DNA from: Bacteroidales bacterium
GTDB taxonomy: Bacteria; Bacteroidota; Bacteroidia; Bacteroidales; UBA932
DNA length: 9,492 bases
Assembly (NCBI GenBank): GCA_024401945.1
Contig: JAKSKC010000048.1
Coordinates: 1-9,492 of the forward strand
Reading direction: 5' to 3'
Positions 1 to 6,403 of this stretch are shown piece by piece; the stretch's first letter is position 1, and every line of letters begins with the position of its first letter. A model generated the notes under the pieces. It saw only the letters and a program-made list of their open reading frames with translations, searched no databases and was not told the origin of the DNA. The translations under genes and the position numbers were made by a program.

Positions 1-1
1 T

Positions 2-562
2 TGGGACGACAGGGTTCTCGCCATCTTCAAGAACGGAACATTCTACACCACCACCTTCGACCTGAGCAGCCGCTATCAGGGGGATGTGCTCAAGATCGAG
101 AAGTTCGATCCCGGCAAGACTTATACGGCACTTTACTACGATGCCAAGGCCAAGTCGTTCTATGTCAAGAGGTTCTCCTTCGTTATCAGCGACAATTCCC
201 CTCAAAGCTTCATAGCGGAGGGACAGAAATCCTACCTTGTGGACATAAGTGAGGACAAGTATCCTCAGTTCCAGGTGATTTTCGGCGGAAAGAACAAGGA
301 CAGGGCGCCGGAGAACGTGGACGCCGAGCAATGGATCGGCAAGAAGGGCGTCAGCGCAAAGGGGAAGAAGGTTTCCGACAAGGCCGACGTGAAGGGCGTA
401 CGCTTCATCGAAGCGCTGATCAAAGAGGAAAAGGAGGAGGAAAGCGGTTATGATGACGCTGTCGACATCATCGACACCGATTTCCCTGAGCCATCGGCAG
501 AGATACCTGAAGTGGATGTCCAGACGGATATCATCAACTTCGAGGAACCTACGCTGTTTTAG
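2..562 (+). CDS. parC: DNA topoisomerase IV / gyrase subunit A, C-terminal part (5' end outside window)
   Basis: The frame is open from base 2 to the TAG at 560-562 and gives 186 residues. This is the end of a type II topoisomerase A subunit, which cuts and rejoins DNA and, as topoisomerase IV, separates daughter chromosomes. Visible residues 1-60 hold strand-rich segments typical of the DNA-wrapping beta-pinwheel (AIFKNGTFYTTTF, then SFYVKRFSF). A lysine-rich segment follows (DAEQWIGKKGVSAKGKK, around 108-124), then a long acidic tail ending in EEPTLF. The segment order and DAE-x-W/F-I-x-x-KG-x-x-AKGK block match my memory of the Bacteroidota topoisomerase IV A subunit, not E. coli GyrA. The catalytic tyrosine domain lies upstream of the window, so gyrase versus topoisomerase IV rests on tail similarity alone. 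It is followed 32 bases later by recJ on the same strand. Confidence 0.85.
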   Translation, partial: WDDRVLAIFKNGTFYTTTFDLSSRYQGDVLKIEKFDPGKTYTALYYDAKAKSFYVKRFSFVISDNSPQSFIAEGQKSYLVDISEDKYPQFQVIFGGKNKDRAPENVDAEQWIGKKGVSAKGKKVSDKADVKGVRFIEALIKEEKEEESGYDDAVDIIDTDFPEPSAEIPEVDVQTDIINFEEPTLF

Positions 563-580
563 TATTAGTTGATAATTTGA

Positions 581-588
581 TAACTTTG
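581..588 (+). promoter_or_regulatory. Predicted -7 promoter element of recJ (TAACTTTG)
   Basis: TAACTTTG is a full match to the Bacteroidota -7 consensus TAnnTTTG. A weak -33 candidate, TTTT at 557-560 (consensus TTTG), lies 20 bases upstream inside the last parC codons. The recJ ATG begins only six bases after the element, so a transcript from here would have almost no 5' leader. recJ may also be read through from parC. Confidence 0.5.
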
Positions 589-594
589 CAGGAT

Positions 595-2328
595 ATGACG
601 AAAGAATGCAAATGGATATTGAGAGAGCCGGCGGCACCGGAGAAAGTCGAGCGCCTGTCAACGGAGGTGGGCATCGACAGAGTGCTGTCGGAACTTCTTG
701 TCCAGAGAGGCGTCGAGACTTTCGAGCAGGCGCGCTCATTCTTCCGTCCGGACCTTGCGAACCTGCACGATCCTTTCCTGATGAAGGATATGGAAGAGGC
801 CGTGAACCGTCTGCACAAGGCGGTTGAAGGCGGTGAGAAGATACTTGTCTACGGAGACTACGACGTTGACGGAACGACGGCCGTGGCTCTCGTGTACTCT
901 TTCCTGAAGAGATTCTCATCCAACATAGGTTTCTATATCCCGGACCGTTATGATGAGGGATACGGCGTATCCTTCAAGGGGATCGAATGGGCGGCACAGA
1001 ACGGCTACACCCTCATAATCACCCTGGACTGCGGCATCAAGGCCATAGACAAGACCGCGTACGCGACGGCCAAGGGCATCGATATGATAATCTGCGACCA
1101 CCATCTTCCTGAAAACGAGATTCCGGCGGCCGTAGCCGTGCTTGACCCGAAGAGGGAAGACTGCCATTATCCGTTCGACGACCTGAGCGGGTGCGGAGTG
1201 GGATTCAAGCTCGTCCAGGCATATTCCGCCAGATACGGGGTTCCGTTCGAAGACCTCATCCCCCTTCTGGACCTTCTCGTCGTCAGCATAGCCTCCGACC
1301 TCGTAACGATGGTCGGTGAGAACAGGATCCTGGCCCATTTCGGACTGAAACAGCTCAATGAGAACCCGAGGAAGGGTCTCCTCTCGATGATCGCCCTTTC
1401 CAAACTTGAACCGGGTCATCTGACGATTGACGATATCGTATTCAAGATAGGCCCGAGGATCAATGCCGCCGGAAGAATGGAAAGCGGACAGCTGGCTGTG
1501 GAGCTGCTTACAGCATCCGATACGGACAGCGCGATGATCATTGGCAACAAGATCAACGACAACAACAACGAAAGGAAGAGCATTGACCGCGAGATAACCA
1601 GGGAGGCTCTGGAGATGGTTGAGAACGGTGCGTGCCTGGCAAGGGAGAACGTTACCGTCGTATATTGCGAACATTGGAACAAGGGTGTGGTCGGAATAGT
1701 GGCGTCACGCCTTGTCGAGGCATATTTCAAACCGGCCATCGTCCTGACCAAGTCGAACGGATTCGTAACGGGTTCCGCGCGAAGCGTACAGGGATTCGAC
1801 CTGTATGAGGCCATCGAGAGCTGCGCGGACCTGATGGAGAATTTCGGCGGACACGTATATGCTGCCGGCCTGACAATGAAGGAAAGCAATCTGGCGGAGT
1901 TCAGTGAAAGGATAGACAGATTCGTCGCCGGGAAAATAACCGAGGAGATGCTGACTCCCGTAATCACCGTGGACGCCAAGCTCGACTTCGCCCAGATCAC
2001 CCCTAAGTTCTTCCGTATCCTCAAGCAGTTCCAGCCTTTCGGCCCCGGCAACAGCAATCCGGTATTCGTCACGGAGAATGTCTACGATGCCGGCAGCGGC
2101 AGGAAGGTGGGAGCCGGCGGTGTCCATATGAAACTGGACCTCATCCAGGAATCACAGCCCTACCATCAGATTCCGGCGATTGCCTTCAACATGTCGGATT
2201 ATTACGACCACATCAAGGAAGGCAATCCTTTCGATATCTGCTATTCCATCGTTGAGAACTATTACAGGGGAAGTTCTACGATCCAGTTGAGGATAAAGGA
2301 TCTTCACGAACGTGAGGATATCATCTGA
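595..2328 (+). CDS. recJ: Single-stranded-DNA-specific 5'-3' exonuclease RecJ
   Basis: RecJ degrades single-stranded DNA 5' to 3' in recombination, base-excision and mismatch repair. The 577-residue protein is full length for the family. DHH-domain motifs are intact: GDYDVDG (87-93), TLDCG (143-147, D145) and the metal-binding CDHH (167-170). Later come GPRINAAGRM (287-296), WNKGVVGIVASRL (361-373), the DHHA1-type GGHVYAAG (418-425) and the PFGPGNSNPVF segment (481-491) in the OB-fold-containing C-terminal part. I chose ATG 595 over the in-frame TTG at 577 because the TTG lies upstream of the predicted -7 element and would be lost from a transcript made there. Its last eight bases overlap the end of aroK on the other strand. 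Ssb, a known functional partner of RecJ in other bacteria, is encoded about 3.5 kb downstream. Confidence 0.96.
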   Translation: MTKECKWILREPAAPEKVERLSTEVGIDRVLSELLVQRGVETFEQARSFFRPDLANLHDPFLMKDMEEAVNRLHKAVEGGEKILVYGDYDVDGTTAVALVYSFLKRFSSNIGFYIPDRYDEGYGVSFKGIEWAAQNGYTLIITLDCGIKAIDKTAYATAKGIDMIICDHHLPENEIPAAVAVLDPKREDCHYPFDDLSGCGVGFKLVQAYSARYGVPFEDLIPLLDLLVVSIASDLVTMVGENRILAHFGLKQLNENPRKGLLSMIALSKLEPGHLTIDDIVFKIGPRINAAGRMESGQLAVELLTASDTDSAMIIGNKINDNNNERKSIDREITREALEMVENGACLARENVTVVYCEHWNKGVVGIVASRLVEAYFKPAIVLTKSNGFVTGSARSVQGFDLYEAIESCADLMENFGGHVYAAGLTMKESNLAEFSERIDRFVAGKITEEMLTPVITVDAKLDFAQITPKFFRILKQFQPFGPGNSNPVFVTENVYDAGSGRKVGAGGVHMKLDLIQESQPYHQIPAIAFNMSDYYDHIKEGNPFDICYSIVENYYRGSSTIQLRIKDLHEREDII

Positions 2329-2803
2329 CAAGGTCCCTGATCTCCATCGCGATGCTTTCCGGCGTCCTTGAATCCGTCACCACCGTGAAATGGGCCCTGG
2401 AGTACAGCGGAAGCCTGTTTCTGTAGAGTTCAGCCGCGCTTTCGTCGAACAGCGGACGGTTGTTCCTGTTCCTTCCCACGCGTTCGAGGATAGTTTCCAT
2501 ATCAGCCTTCAGGAATACGCACACCGACCGCCCGAGGATCATTTCCATCGCCCGGGGAACCGTTATCGTCCCTCCGCCCAGTGCAAGGACCAGATTGTCC
2601 TGCCGCAGGCAGTCTTCCAGACACTCCAGTTCGATTTCCCGGAAGCGGGCCTCCCCTTCTTCGAATATCTCCCTTATGCTCCTGCCCGCACGGGCTGTGA
2701 CGACCCTGTCCAGATCGAGGAAAGTGAATCCGGTGATTGTGGCCAGTTCCCTTCCGACGCGGCTTTTTCCGCATCCCATAAATCCCGTAAGAGTGATTAT
2801 CAT
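2321..2803 (-). CDS. aroK: Shikimate kinase
   Basis: Shikimate kinase transfers phosphate from ATP to the 3-hydroxyl of shikimate, the fifth step of the shikimate pathway to chorismate and aromatic amino acids, in the cytoplasm. The 160-residue protein is a compact, complete family member. Visible motifs are the Walker A loop GFMGCGKS (7-14), DLD (30-32) for magnesium and shikimate, the substrate arginine in RFRE (R55), GGG (76-78), the lid arginine in RNNRPLF (R116) and a final substrate arginine in YRNRLPLY (R130). The start is ATG at 2803-2801, only four bases after a TATCTTTG promoter element, so the mRNA is probably leaderless or nearly so. It is the only minus-strand gene in the window, convergent with recJ (8-base overlap) and divergent from lysS. 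The preceding pathway step, AroE, is encoded 2.4 kb away on the other strand. Confidence 0.96.
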   Translation of the reverse strand: MIITLTGFMGCGKSRVGRELATITGFTFLDLDRVVTARAGRSIREIFEEGEARFREIELECLEDCLRQDNLVLALGGGTITVPRAMEMILGRSVCVFLKADMETILERVGRNRNNRPLFDESAAELYRNRLPLYSRAHFTVVTDSRTPESIAMEIRDLVR

Positions 2804-2807
2804 AGCG

Positions 2808-2815
2808 CAAAGATA
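2808..2815 (-). promoter_or_regulatory. Predicted -7 promoter element of aroK (TATCTTTG)
   Basis: Read on the minus strand the bases are TATCTTTG, an exact TAnnTTTG match. The aroK ATG begins five bases beyond the final G. I see no TTTG at the expected -33 distance; that stretch is AT-rich and lies between this element and the lysS -7 element. Confidence 0.55.
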
Positions 2816-2816
2816 G

Positions 2817-2847
2817 TTTTATTTTCGTTATAAATATTGTACTTTTG
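2817..2847 (+). promoter_or_regulatory. Predicted lysS promoter (-33 TTTT, -7 TACTTTTG)
   Basis: TACTTTTG at 2840-2847 matches TAnnTTTG. TTTT at 2817-2820 sits 19 bases upstream as a one-mismatch -33 box. The lysS ATG is 22 bases after the element, leaving a short leader (about 12-18 bases) ending in A-rich ATATAAGAA with no Shine-Dalgarno sequence, as is usual in Bacteroidota. The -33 box lies one base from the -7 element of divergent aroK. Confidence 0.55.
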
Positions 2848-2869
2848 CATCTCTAACCTCATATAAGAA

Positions 2870-4411
2870 ATGGCAGATTACAGTGAACAGGAACTGATTC
2901 GAAGAGAATCCCTTGCAAAACTCAGAGAGCTCGGTATCGAGCCTTATCCGGCAGCCCTTTTCCCGGTAAATTCAGACACGGCCGTGATAACCGCGGGCTA
3001 CGATGCCGAAAAAGGTAATTTCCAGGATGTATGCCTGGCCGGAAGGATAATGAACAGGCGCATAATGGGCGCCGCTTCATTCGGTGAAATACAGGACGAA
3101 AAAGGAAGGATACAGATATACGTCAAACGCGATGAGATATGCCCGGGCGAGGACAAGACAATGTACAACACAGTCTGGAAGAAGCTTCTCGACATCGGTG
3201 ACATCATCGGCATCAAGGGTTTCGCCTTCATAACCCAGACCGGACAGCTCTCCGTTCACGTCAAGGAACTCACGCTGCTGAGCAAGTCCCTGAGGGTACT
3301 CCCTATCGTGAAGGAACTTGACGGCAAGACCTATGACGCCTTCACTGACCCGGAGATGAGATACAGGCAGAGATATGTGGACCTGATCGTCAATCCGCAG
3401 GTCAAGGACACCTTCATAAAGAGGGCCCAGATTGTTGCCACCATGCGCGAATACTTCAACGAAGCCGGTTGCCTCGAAGTCGAGACACCTATCCTTCAGA
3501 GCATTCCGGGCGGTGCGACGGCACGTCCTTTCATCACCCACCACAACGCGCTCGACATTCCTCTATACCTCAGGATAGCCAACGAGCTTTACCTCAAGAG
3601 GCTCATCGTGGGCGGGTATAACGGTGTATATGAGTTCGCCAAGGACTTCCGCAACGAGGGAATGGACAAGACCCACAACCCGGAGTTCACCTGTATGGAG
3701 ATCTACGTGGCATACAAGGACTACATCTGGATGATGGAGTTCGTCGAGAAGATGCTTGCGAAGATATGCACCAGGGTCAATGGCGGAACAAAGGTCAGCA
3801 TAGCCGGTCAGGAGATAGATTTCGGCACCAGGTTCCGCAGGCTCCCTATCCTTGACGCCATCAAGGAATACGCCGGGGTTGATGTCAAGGGAATGGACGA
3901 GGACGAACTCAGGGCCACCTGCAAGAAACTCAACGTGGAGACCGAGCCTTCAATGGGAAAGGGCAAGCTCATCGATGCCATCTTCGGGGAGTATGCCGAG
4001 AAGAACCTCATACAGCCTACCTTCATCATCGATTATCCTGTGGAGATGTCCCCACTCACCAAGAGGCACCGCGAGGACCCTACCCTGACCGAGCGTTTCG
4101 AACTCTTCGTATGCGGCAAGGAGCTGGCCAACGCCTATTCCGAGCTCAACGACCCTATCGACCAGCTTGAGAGATTCCAGGAGCAGGCTGCCCTTAAGAG
4201 CAAGGGGGATGACGAGGCGATGTTCATCGACTACGATTTCGTACGCGCGCTCGAATACGGTATGCCTCCTACTTCCGGACTCGGAATGGGGATCGACAGG
4301 CTTACTATGTTCATGACCGGTCAGACCACTATCCAGGACGTTCTCTTCTTCCCTCAGATGAAACCTGAGAAGGCCCTGAAGAAGGAAGACAAAAAAGAAG
4401 AGGGAAAGTGA
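2870..4411 (+). CDS. lysS: Lysyl-tRNA synthetase, class II
   Basis: LysRS charges tRNA-Lys with lysine using ATP, for cytoplasmic translation. The 513-residue product has an N-terminal anticodon-binding OB-fold at roughly 52-140 (VCLAGRI start, strands around [15 protein letters not shown]). The class II catalytic core follows: motif 1 near 196-215 ([20 protein letters not shown]), motif 2 near 257-277 (FAKDFRNEG then [10 protein letters not shown]) and motif 3 at 470-478 (GLGMGIDRL). The family block [12 protein letters not shown] is at 418-429. Residues around 336-380 form a lysine- and acid-rich segment ([15 protein letters not shown]) inserted between motifs 2 and 3, and the C-terminus is a charged [10 protein letters not shown] tail. 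ATG 2870 is preceded by A-rich sequence and by a promoter in the aroK gap. The stop overlaps the next gene's GTG start in the string GTGA, implying translational coupling. No editing domain is seen or expected. Confidence 0.98.
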   Translation: MADYSEQELIRRESLAKLRELGIEPYPAALFPVNSDTAVITAGYDAEKGNFQDVCLAGRIMNRRIMGAASFGEIQDEKGRIQIYVKRDEICPGEDKTMYNTVWKKLLDIGDIIGIKGFAFITQTGQLSVHVKELTLLSKSLRVLPIVKELDGKTYDAFTDPEMRYRQRYVDLIVNPQVKDTFIKRAQIVATMREYFNEAGCLEVETPILQSIPGGATARPFITHHNALDIPLYLRIANELYLKRLIVGGYNGVYEFAKDFRNEGMDKTHNPEFTCMEIYVAYKDYIWMMEFVEKMLAKICTRVNGGTKVSIAGQEIDFGTRFRRLPILDAIKEYAGVDVKGMDEDELRATCKKLNVETEPSMGKGKLIDAIFGEYAEKNLIQPTFIIDYPVEMSPLTKRHREDPTLTERFELFVCGKELANAYSELNDPIDQLERFQEQAALKSKGDDEAMFIDYDFVRALEYGMPPTSGLGMGIDRLTMFMTGQTTIQDVLFFPQMKPEKALKKEDKKEEGK

Positions 4412-5202
4412 CCGGAACAATAACATCGGTACAGAATCCGAAGATCAAACAGTTGCTCGCGCTTCAGGAAAAGTCAAGACTGAGGCGCGAGACTGGTCTT
4501 TTTGTAGCGGAGGGAAGGCGCGAGCTGATGCACTGCGTGAACGCAGGGTTCCGTATTGATTCAGTATTCGTATGCCGGGACCTTTTTGACAATACAGCCG
4601 GGGATTTCAGTATCCCTGATGCAGAAAGAGGTGTCTTCGAGGTAAGCAGGGAGGTCTATTCCAAGATAGCCTACCGTGAGAGCACGGAAGGCATCATTGC
4701 CGAGGTGAACTGCCGCAGACTTCAGTTGGAAGACCTCAAACTTGGGGAAAAACCCCTGATAGCAGTCCTCGAAGCGGTGGAGAAACCGGGCAACCTCGGT
4801 GCTGTCCTGCGTTCGGCCGATGCCGCCGGGGCCGATGCCGTGATAATTTGCAATCCCCTGACAGACCTCTACAATCCCAACCTCATCCGCTCATCCATAG
4901 GCGCCGCCTTCACGGTCCCTGTCGTGAGCTGCAGTTCCGCCGAGGCGATAGCCTTCCTCAAAGGCTCCGGGATAAGGATACTGACCGCCCAGCTTCAGGA
5001 CTCCGAACTCTATTACGACACCGACATGACTGTCGGAACGGCGATAGTGATGGGCACCGAATCCACAGGACTCAGTCAGGAATGGAGACTGGCCGCGGAT
5101 GCCCATATAAGGATCCCGATGCTCGGCGACCTGGATTCCCTCAACGTATCGGTCAGCGCGGCCATACTCCTCTACGAAGCGGTCAGACAAAGGAATGCGT
5201 AA
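4408..5202 (+). CDS. SpoU/TrmH-family RNA 2'-O-methyltransferase
   Basis: This family transfers a methyl group from S-adenosylmethionine to a ribose 2'-hydroxyl in rRNA or tRNA using a knotted SPOUT fold. The 264-residue protein has an N-terminal substrate-binding domain (about 1-100; [12 protein letters not shown] and [10 protein letters not shown] are typical of the rRNA-type group) and the three SpoU motifs. Motif 1 is [17 protein letters not shown] (125-141, with N129 and R135), motif 2 is [11 protein letters not shown] (213-223) and motif 3 is [17 protein letters not shown] (236-252). The exact RNA target cannot be read from sequence. Two-domain members of this length often modify 23S rRNA (RlmB-like), but this is inference, so no symbol is given. 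The GTG start overlaps the lysS stop, and its own 3' end overlaps aroE by eight bases, so it is probably translated from the lysS transcript. Confidence 0.93.
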   Translation: MTGTITSVQNPKIKQLLALQEKSRLRRETGLFVAEGRRELMHCVNAGFRIDSVFVCRDLFDNTAGDFSIPDAERGVFEVSREVYSKIAYRESTEGIIAEVNCRRLQLEDLKLGEKPLIAVLEAVEKPGNLGAVLRSADAAGADAVIICNPLTDLYNPNLIRSSIGAAFTVPVVSCSSAEAIAFLKGSGIRILTAQLQDSELYYDTDMTVGTAIVMGTESTGLSQEWRLAADAHIRIPMLGDLDSLNVSVSAAILLYEAVRQRNA

Positions 5203-5866
5203 ATTCGGCCTCATAGGATATCCCATTTCACACTCGGAAAGCCCGAAGCTTTTCGAGGAGGCATATCACGGGCGCTGGCAGTACGATCTGATCGAATCGC
5301 CCGATTTCGAATATGCCTGGAATCTTTTTCTCAGGGAATACGAGGCCGTCAACATAACGGCACCATTCAAGGCCGACGCTTTCAGGAAGGCCGACATCAT
5401 CTCTCCGGAGTGTAATGCTACCGGAGCCGCCAACATAGCCGTCAGGACGAGCCAGGGCATAAAGGTGCACAACTCAGATTACCTCGGACTCAGGATGATC
5501 CTTGCGCAATGCGGGATAGACGGCGGGAAGGTAACGGTGGTAGGAGGAGGCGGAGCCGGCCGGGCCGCATTTGCCGCAGCGAACGATTCAGGATATTCCA
5601 CGGAACTGCTCCACCACGATGAAATAGCGGGAGGCATTGATTCGGATATCATCATATACACGCTCCCAAAGGCCGTGGAAGGCATAGACAAATTCAATTG
5701 CAGGCTTCTTTTCGAGGCGAACTACCGCGATCCATGCCTCCGGGACTCGGGACTGCCATACGTTTCCGGACGCGAGTGGCTCAAGGCCCAGGCCGTCACC
5801 GGATACGAAATAATGACGGGCGAGAAAACGGATTTTCACGATTTATGTTTATATTGCAAGCAATAA
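5195..5866 (+). CDS. aroE: Shikimate dehydrogenase (short form, atypical cofactor region)
   Basis: AroE reduces 3-dehydroshikimate to shikimate, normally with NADPH, the step before AroK. Substrate residues known from E. coli AroE appear conserved: S14 and S16 in SHSESP, T55 and catalytic K59 in NITAPFK, N80 in GAANIA, catalytic D95 in HNSDYLGL and Q199 near the C-terminus (KAQAVTGYEIMTG). The glycine-rich nucleotide loop is GGGGAGRA (117-124). At 223 residues it is shorter than the usual 245-275. The loss falls in the cofactor domain: after the second strand (STELLHHDE) the usual NRT/SRT motif that holds the NADP 2'-phosphate is absent, and the following helix-strand segment is much reduced before DIIIYTLP. 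The end reads straight through with no frameshift, so it looks like a compact variant, not a broken gene. ATG 5195 overlaps the upstream gene by eight bases, suggesting coupling. A diverged AroE-like paralogue is possible but less likely. Confidence 0.87.
   Translation: MRKFGLIGYPISHSESPKLFEEAYHGRWQYDLIESPDFEYAWNLFLREYEAVNITAPFKADAFRKADIISPECNATGAANIAVRTSQGIKVHNSDYLGLRMILAQCGIDGGKVTVVGGGGAGRAAFAAANDSGYSTELLHHDEIAGGIDSDIIIYTLPKAVEGIDKFNCRLLFEANYRDPCLRDSGLPYVSGREWLKAQAVTGYEIMTGEKTDFHDLCLYCKQ
5844..5851 (+). promoter_or_regulatory. Possible -7 promoter element of ssb (TATGTTTA)
   Basis: TATGTTTA matches TAnnTTTG except at the last base. It lies in the final codons of aroE, 27 bases before the ssb ATG. 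The bases that follow (AATAAAATAAAAG) are A-rich, like leaders of well-expressed Bacteroidota genes. I see no clear -33 box, so ssb could instead depend on the upstream lysS transcript. Confidence 0.28.
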
Positions 5867-5878
5867 AATAAAAGTATT

Positions 5879-6391
5879 ATGTCAGTTAACAAAGTTATTC
5901 TTGTCGGTAACGTTGGCCGTGACCCTGAAGTACGTTACCTTGATGGAAATGTCCCGGGCGGACAGGGAACAAAAGTGGCTACTTTCACTCTAGCAACGAC
6001 AGAACGCTACCGTGACCGCAACGGAGAACAGCGCGAAAACACAGAATGGCACAACATCGTGGCCTGGAGACAGTCTGCTGACGTCGCCGAGAAATTTGTA
6101 AAGAAAGGAACCCAGCTCTACATCGAAGGACGTCTCAGGACCCGTTCCTTCACAGACCAGACCGGAAACAAGAGGTATACTACCGAAATCGTCGTTGACA
6201 CCCTCCAGCTTCTCGGACGCAGGGAGTCCTCTGACAATGCCCAGGGCGGCTATCAGCAGCCATATCAGGCAGCCCCGGCACAGCAGCAGTATCAGGCAGC
6301 TCCGGCACAGCAGACCTACAACCAGCCGGCAGCTCAGCCAGCACAGCAGCCTGCAGCGGCAGATGACGGAACCGACGACCTTCCATTCTAA
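5879..6391 (+). CDS. ssb: Single-stranded DNA-binding protein
   Basis: Ssb coats single-stranded DNA during replication and repair and recruits partner enzymes through its C-terminal tip. The 170-residue protein has an N-terminal OB-fold at 1-115: VNKVILVGNVGRDPEVRYL, ATFTLATTERYRD, TEWHNIVAW, GTQLYIEGRLRTR and YTTEIVVDTLQLLG are all family hallmarks. Compared with E. coli Ssb there are a few extra residues in an early loop (about 22-31, DGNVPGGQGT). Residues 116-161 form a flexible linker rich in Q, P, A and Y, with a nine-residue tandem repeat, and the protein ends in the acidic tip DDGTDDLPF (162-170). Codons in the first part favour CGT and GTT more than neighbouring genes, consistent with high expression. 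It starts 12 bases after aroE and ends 12 bases before the transporter gene. Confidence 0.98.
   Translation: MSVNKVILVGNVGRDPEVRYLDGNVPGGQGTKVATFTLATTERYRDRNGEQRENTEWHNIVAWRQSADVAEKFVKKGTQLYIEGRLRTRSFTDQTGNKRYTTEIVVDTLQLLGRRESSDNAQGGYQQPYQAAPAQQQYQAAPAQQTYNQPAAQPAQQPAAADDGTDDLPF
6263..6316 (+). repeat. Two-copy 27-base in-frame tandem repeat in the ssb linker
   Basis: Units at 6263-6289 and 6290-6316 encode YQAAPAQQQ and YQAAPAQQT (Ssb residues 129-146). They differ at the third base of the fourth codon (GCC/GCT) and in the last codon (CAG/ACC). Shorter related pieces flank them (YQQP before, YNQPAAQPAQQPAA after). The near-identity suggests a recent slippage duplication that lengthened the disordered linker. 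Confidence 0.8.
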
Positions 6392-6403
6392 AATTCAGCA
6401 GTC

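Noticed and set aside
577..594. TTG at 577 as the recJ start
   Set aside because: It lies upstream of the TAACTTTG element and adds only six non-conserved residues; ATG 595 fits better.
916..1674. Long open frame (252 codons) on the minus strand inside recJ
   Set aside because: It lies fully antisense to conserved RecJ motifs and its translation resembles no protein I recognise. It is a by-product of codon bias in recJ.
5195..5866. aroE as a pseudogene because of its short length
   Set aside because: Start, catalytic residues, C-terminal motif and stop are all in one uninterrupted frame, and the shortening is confined to one segment.
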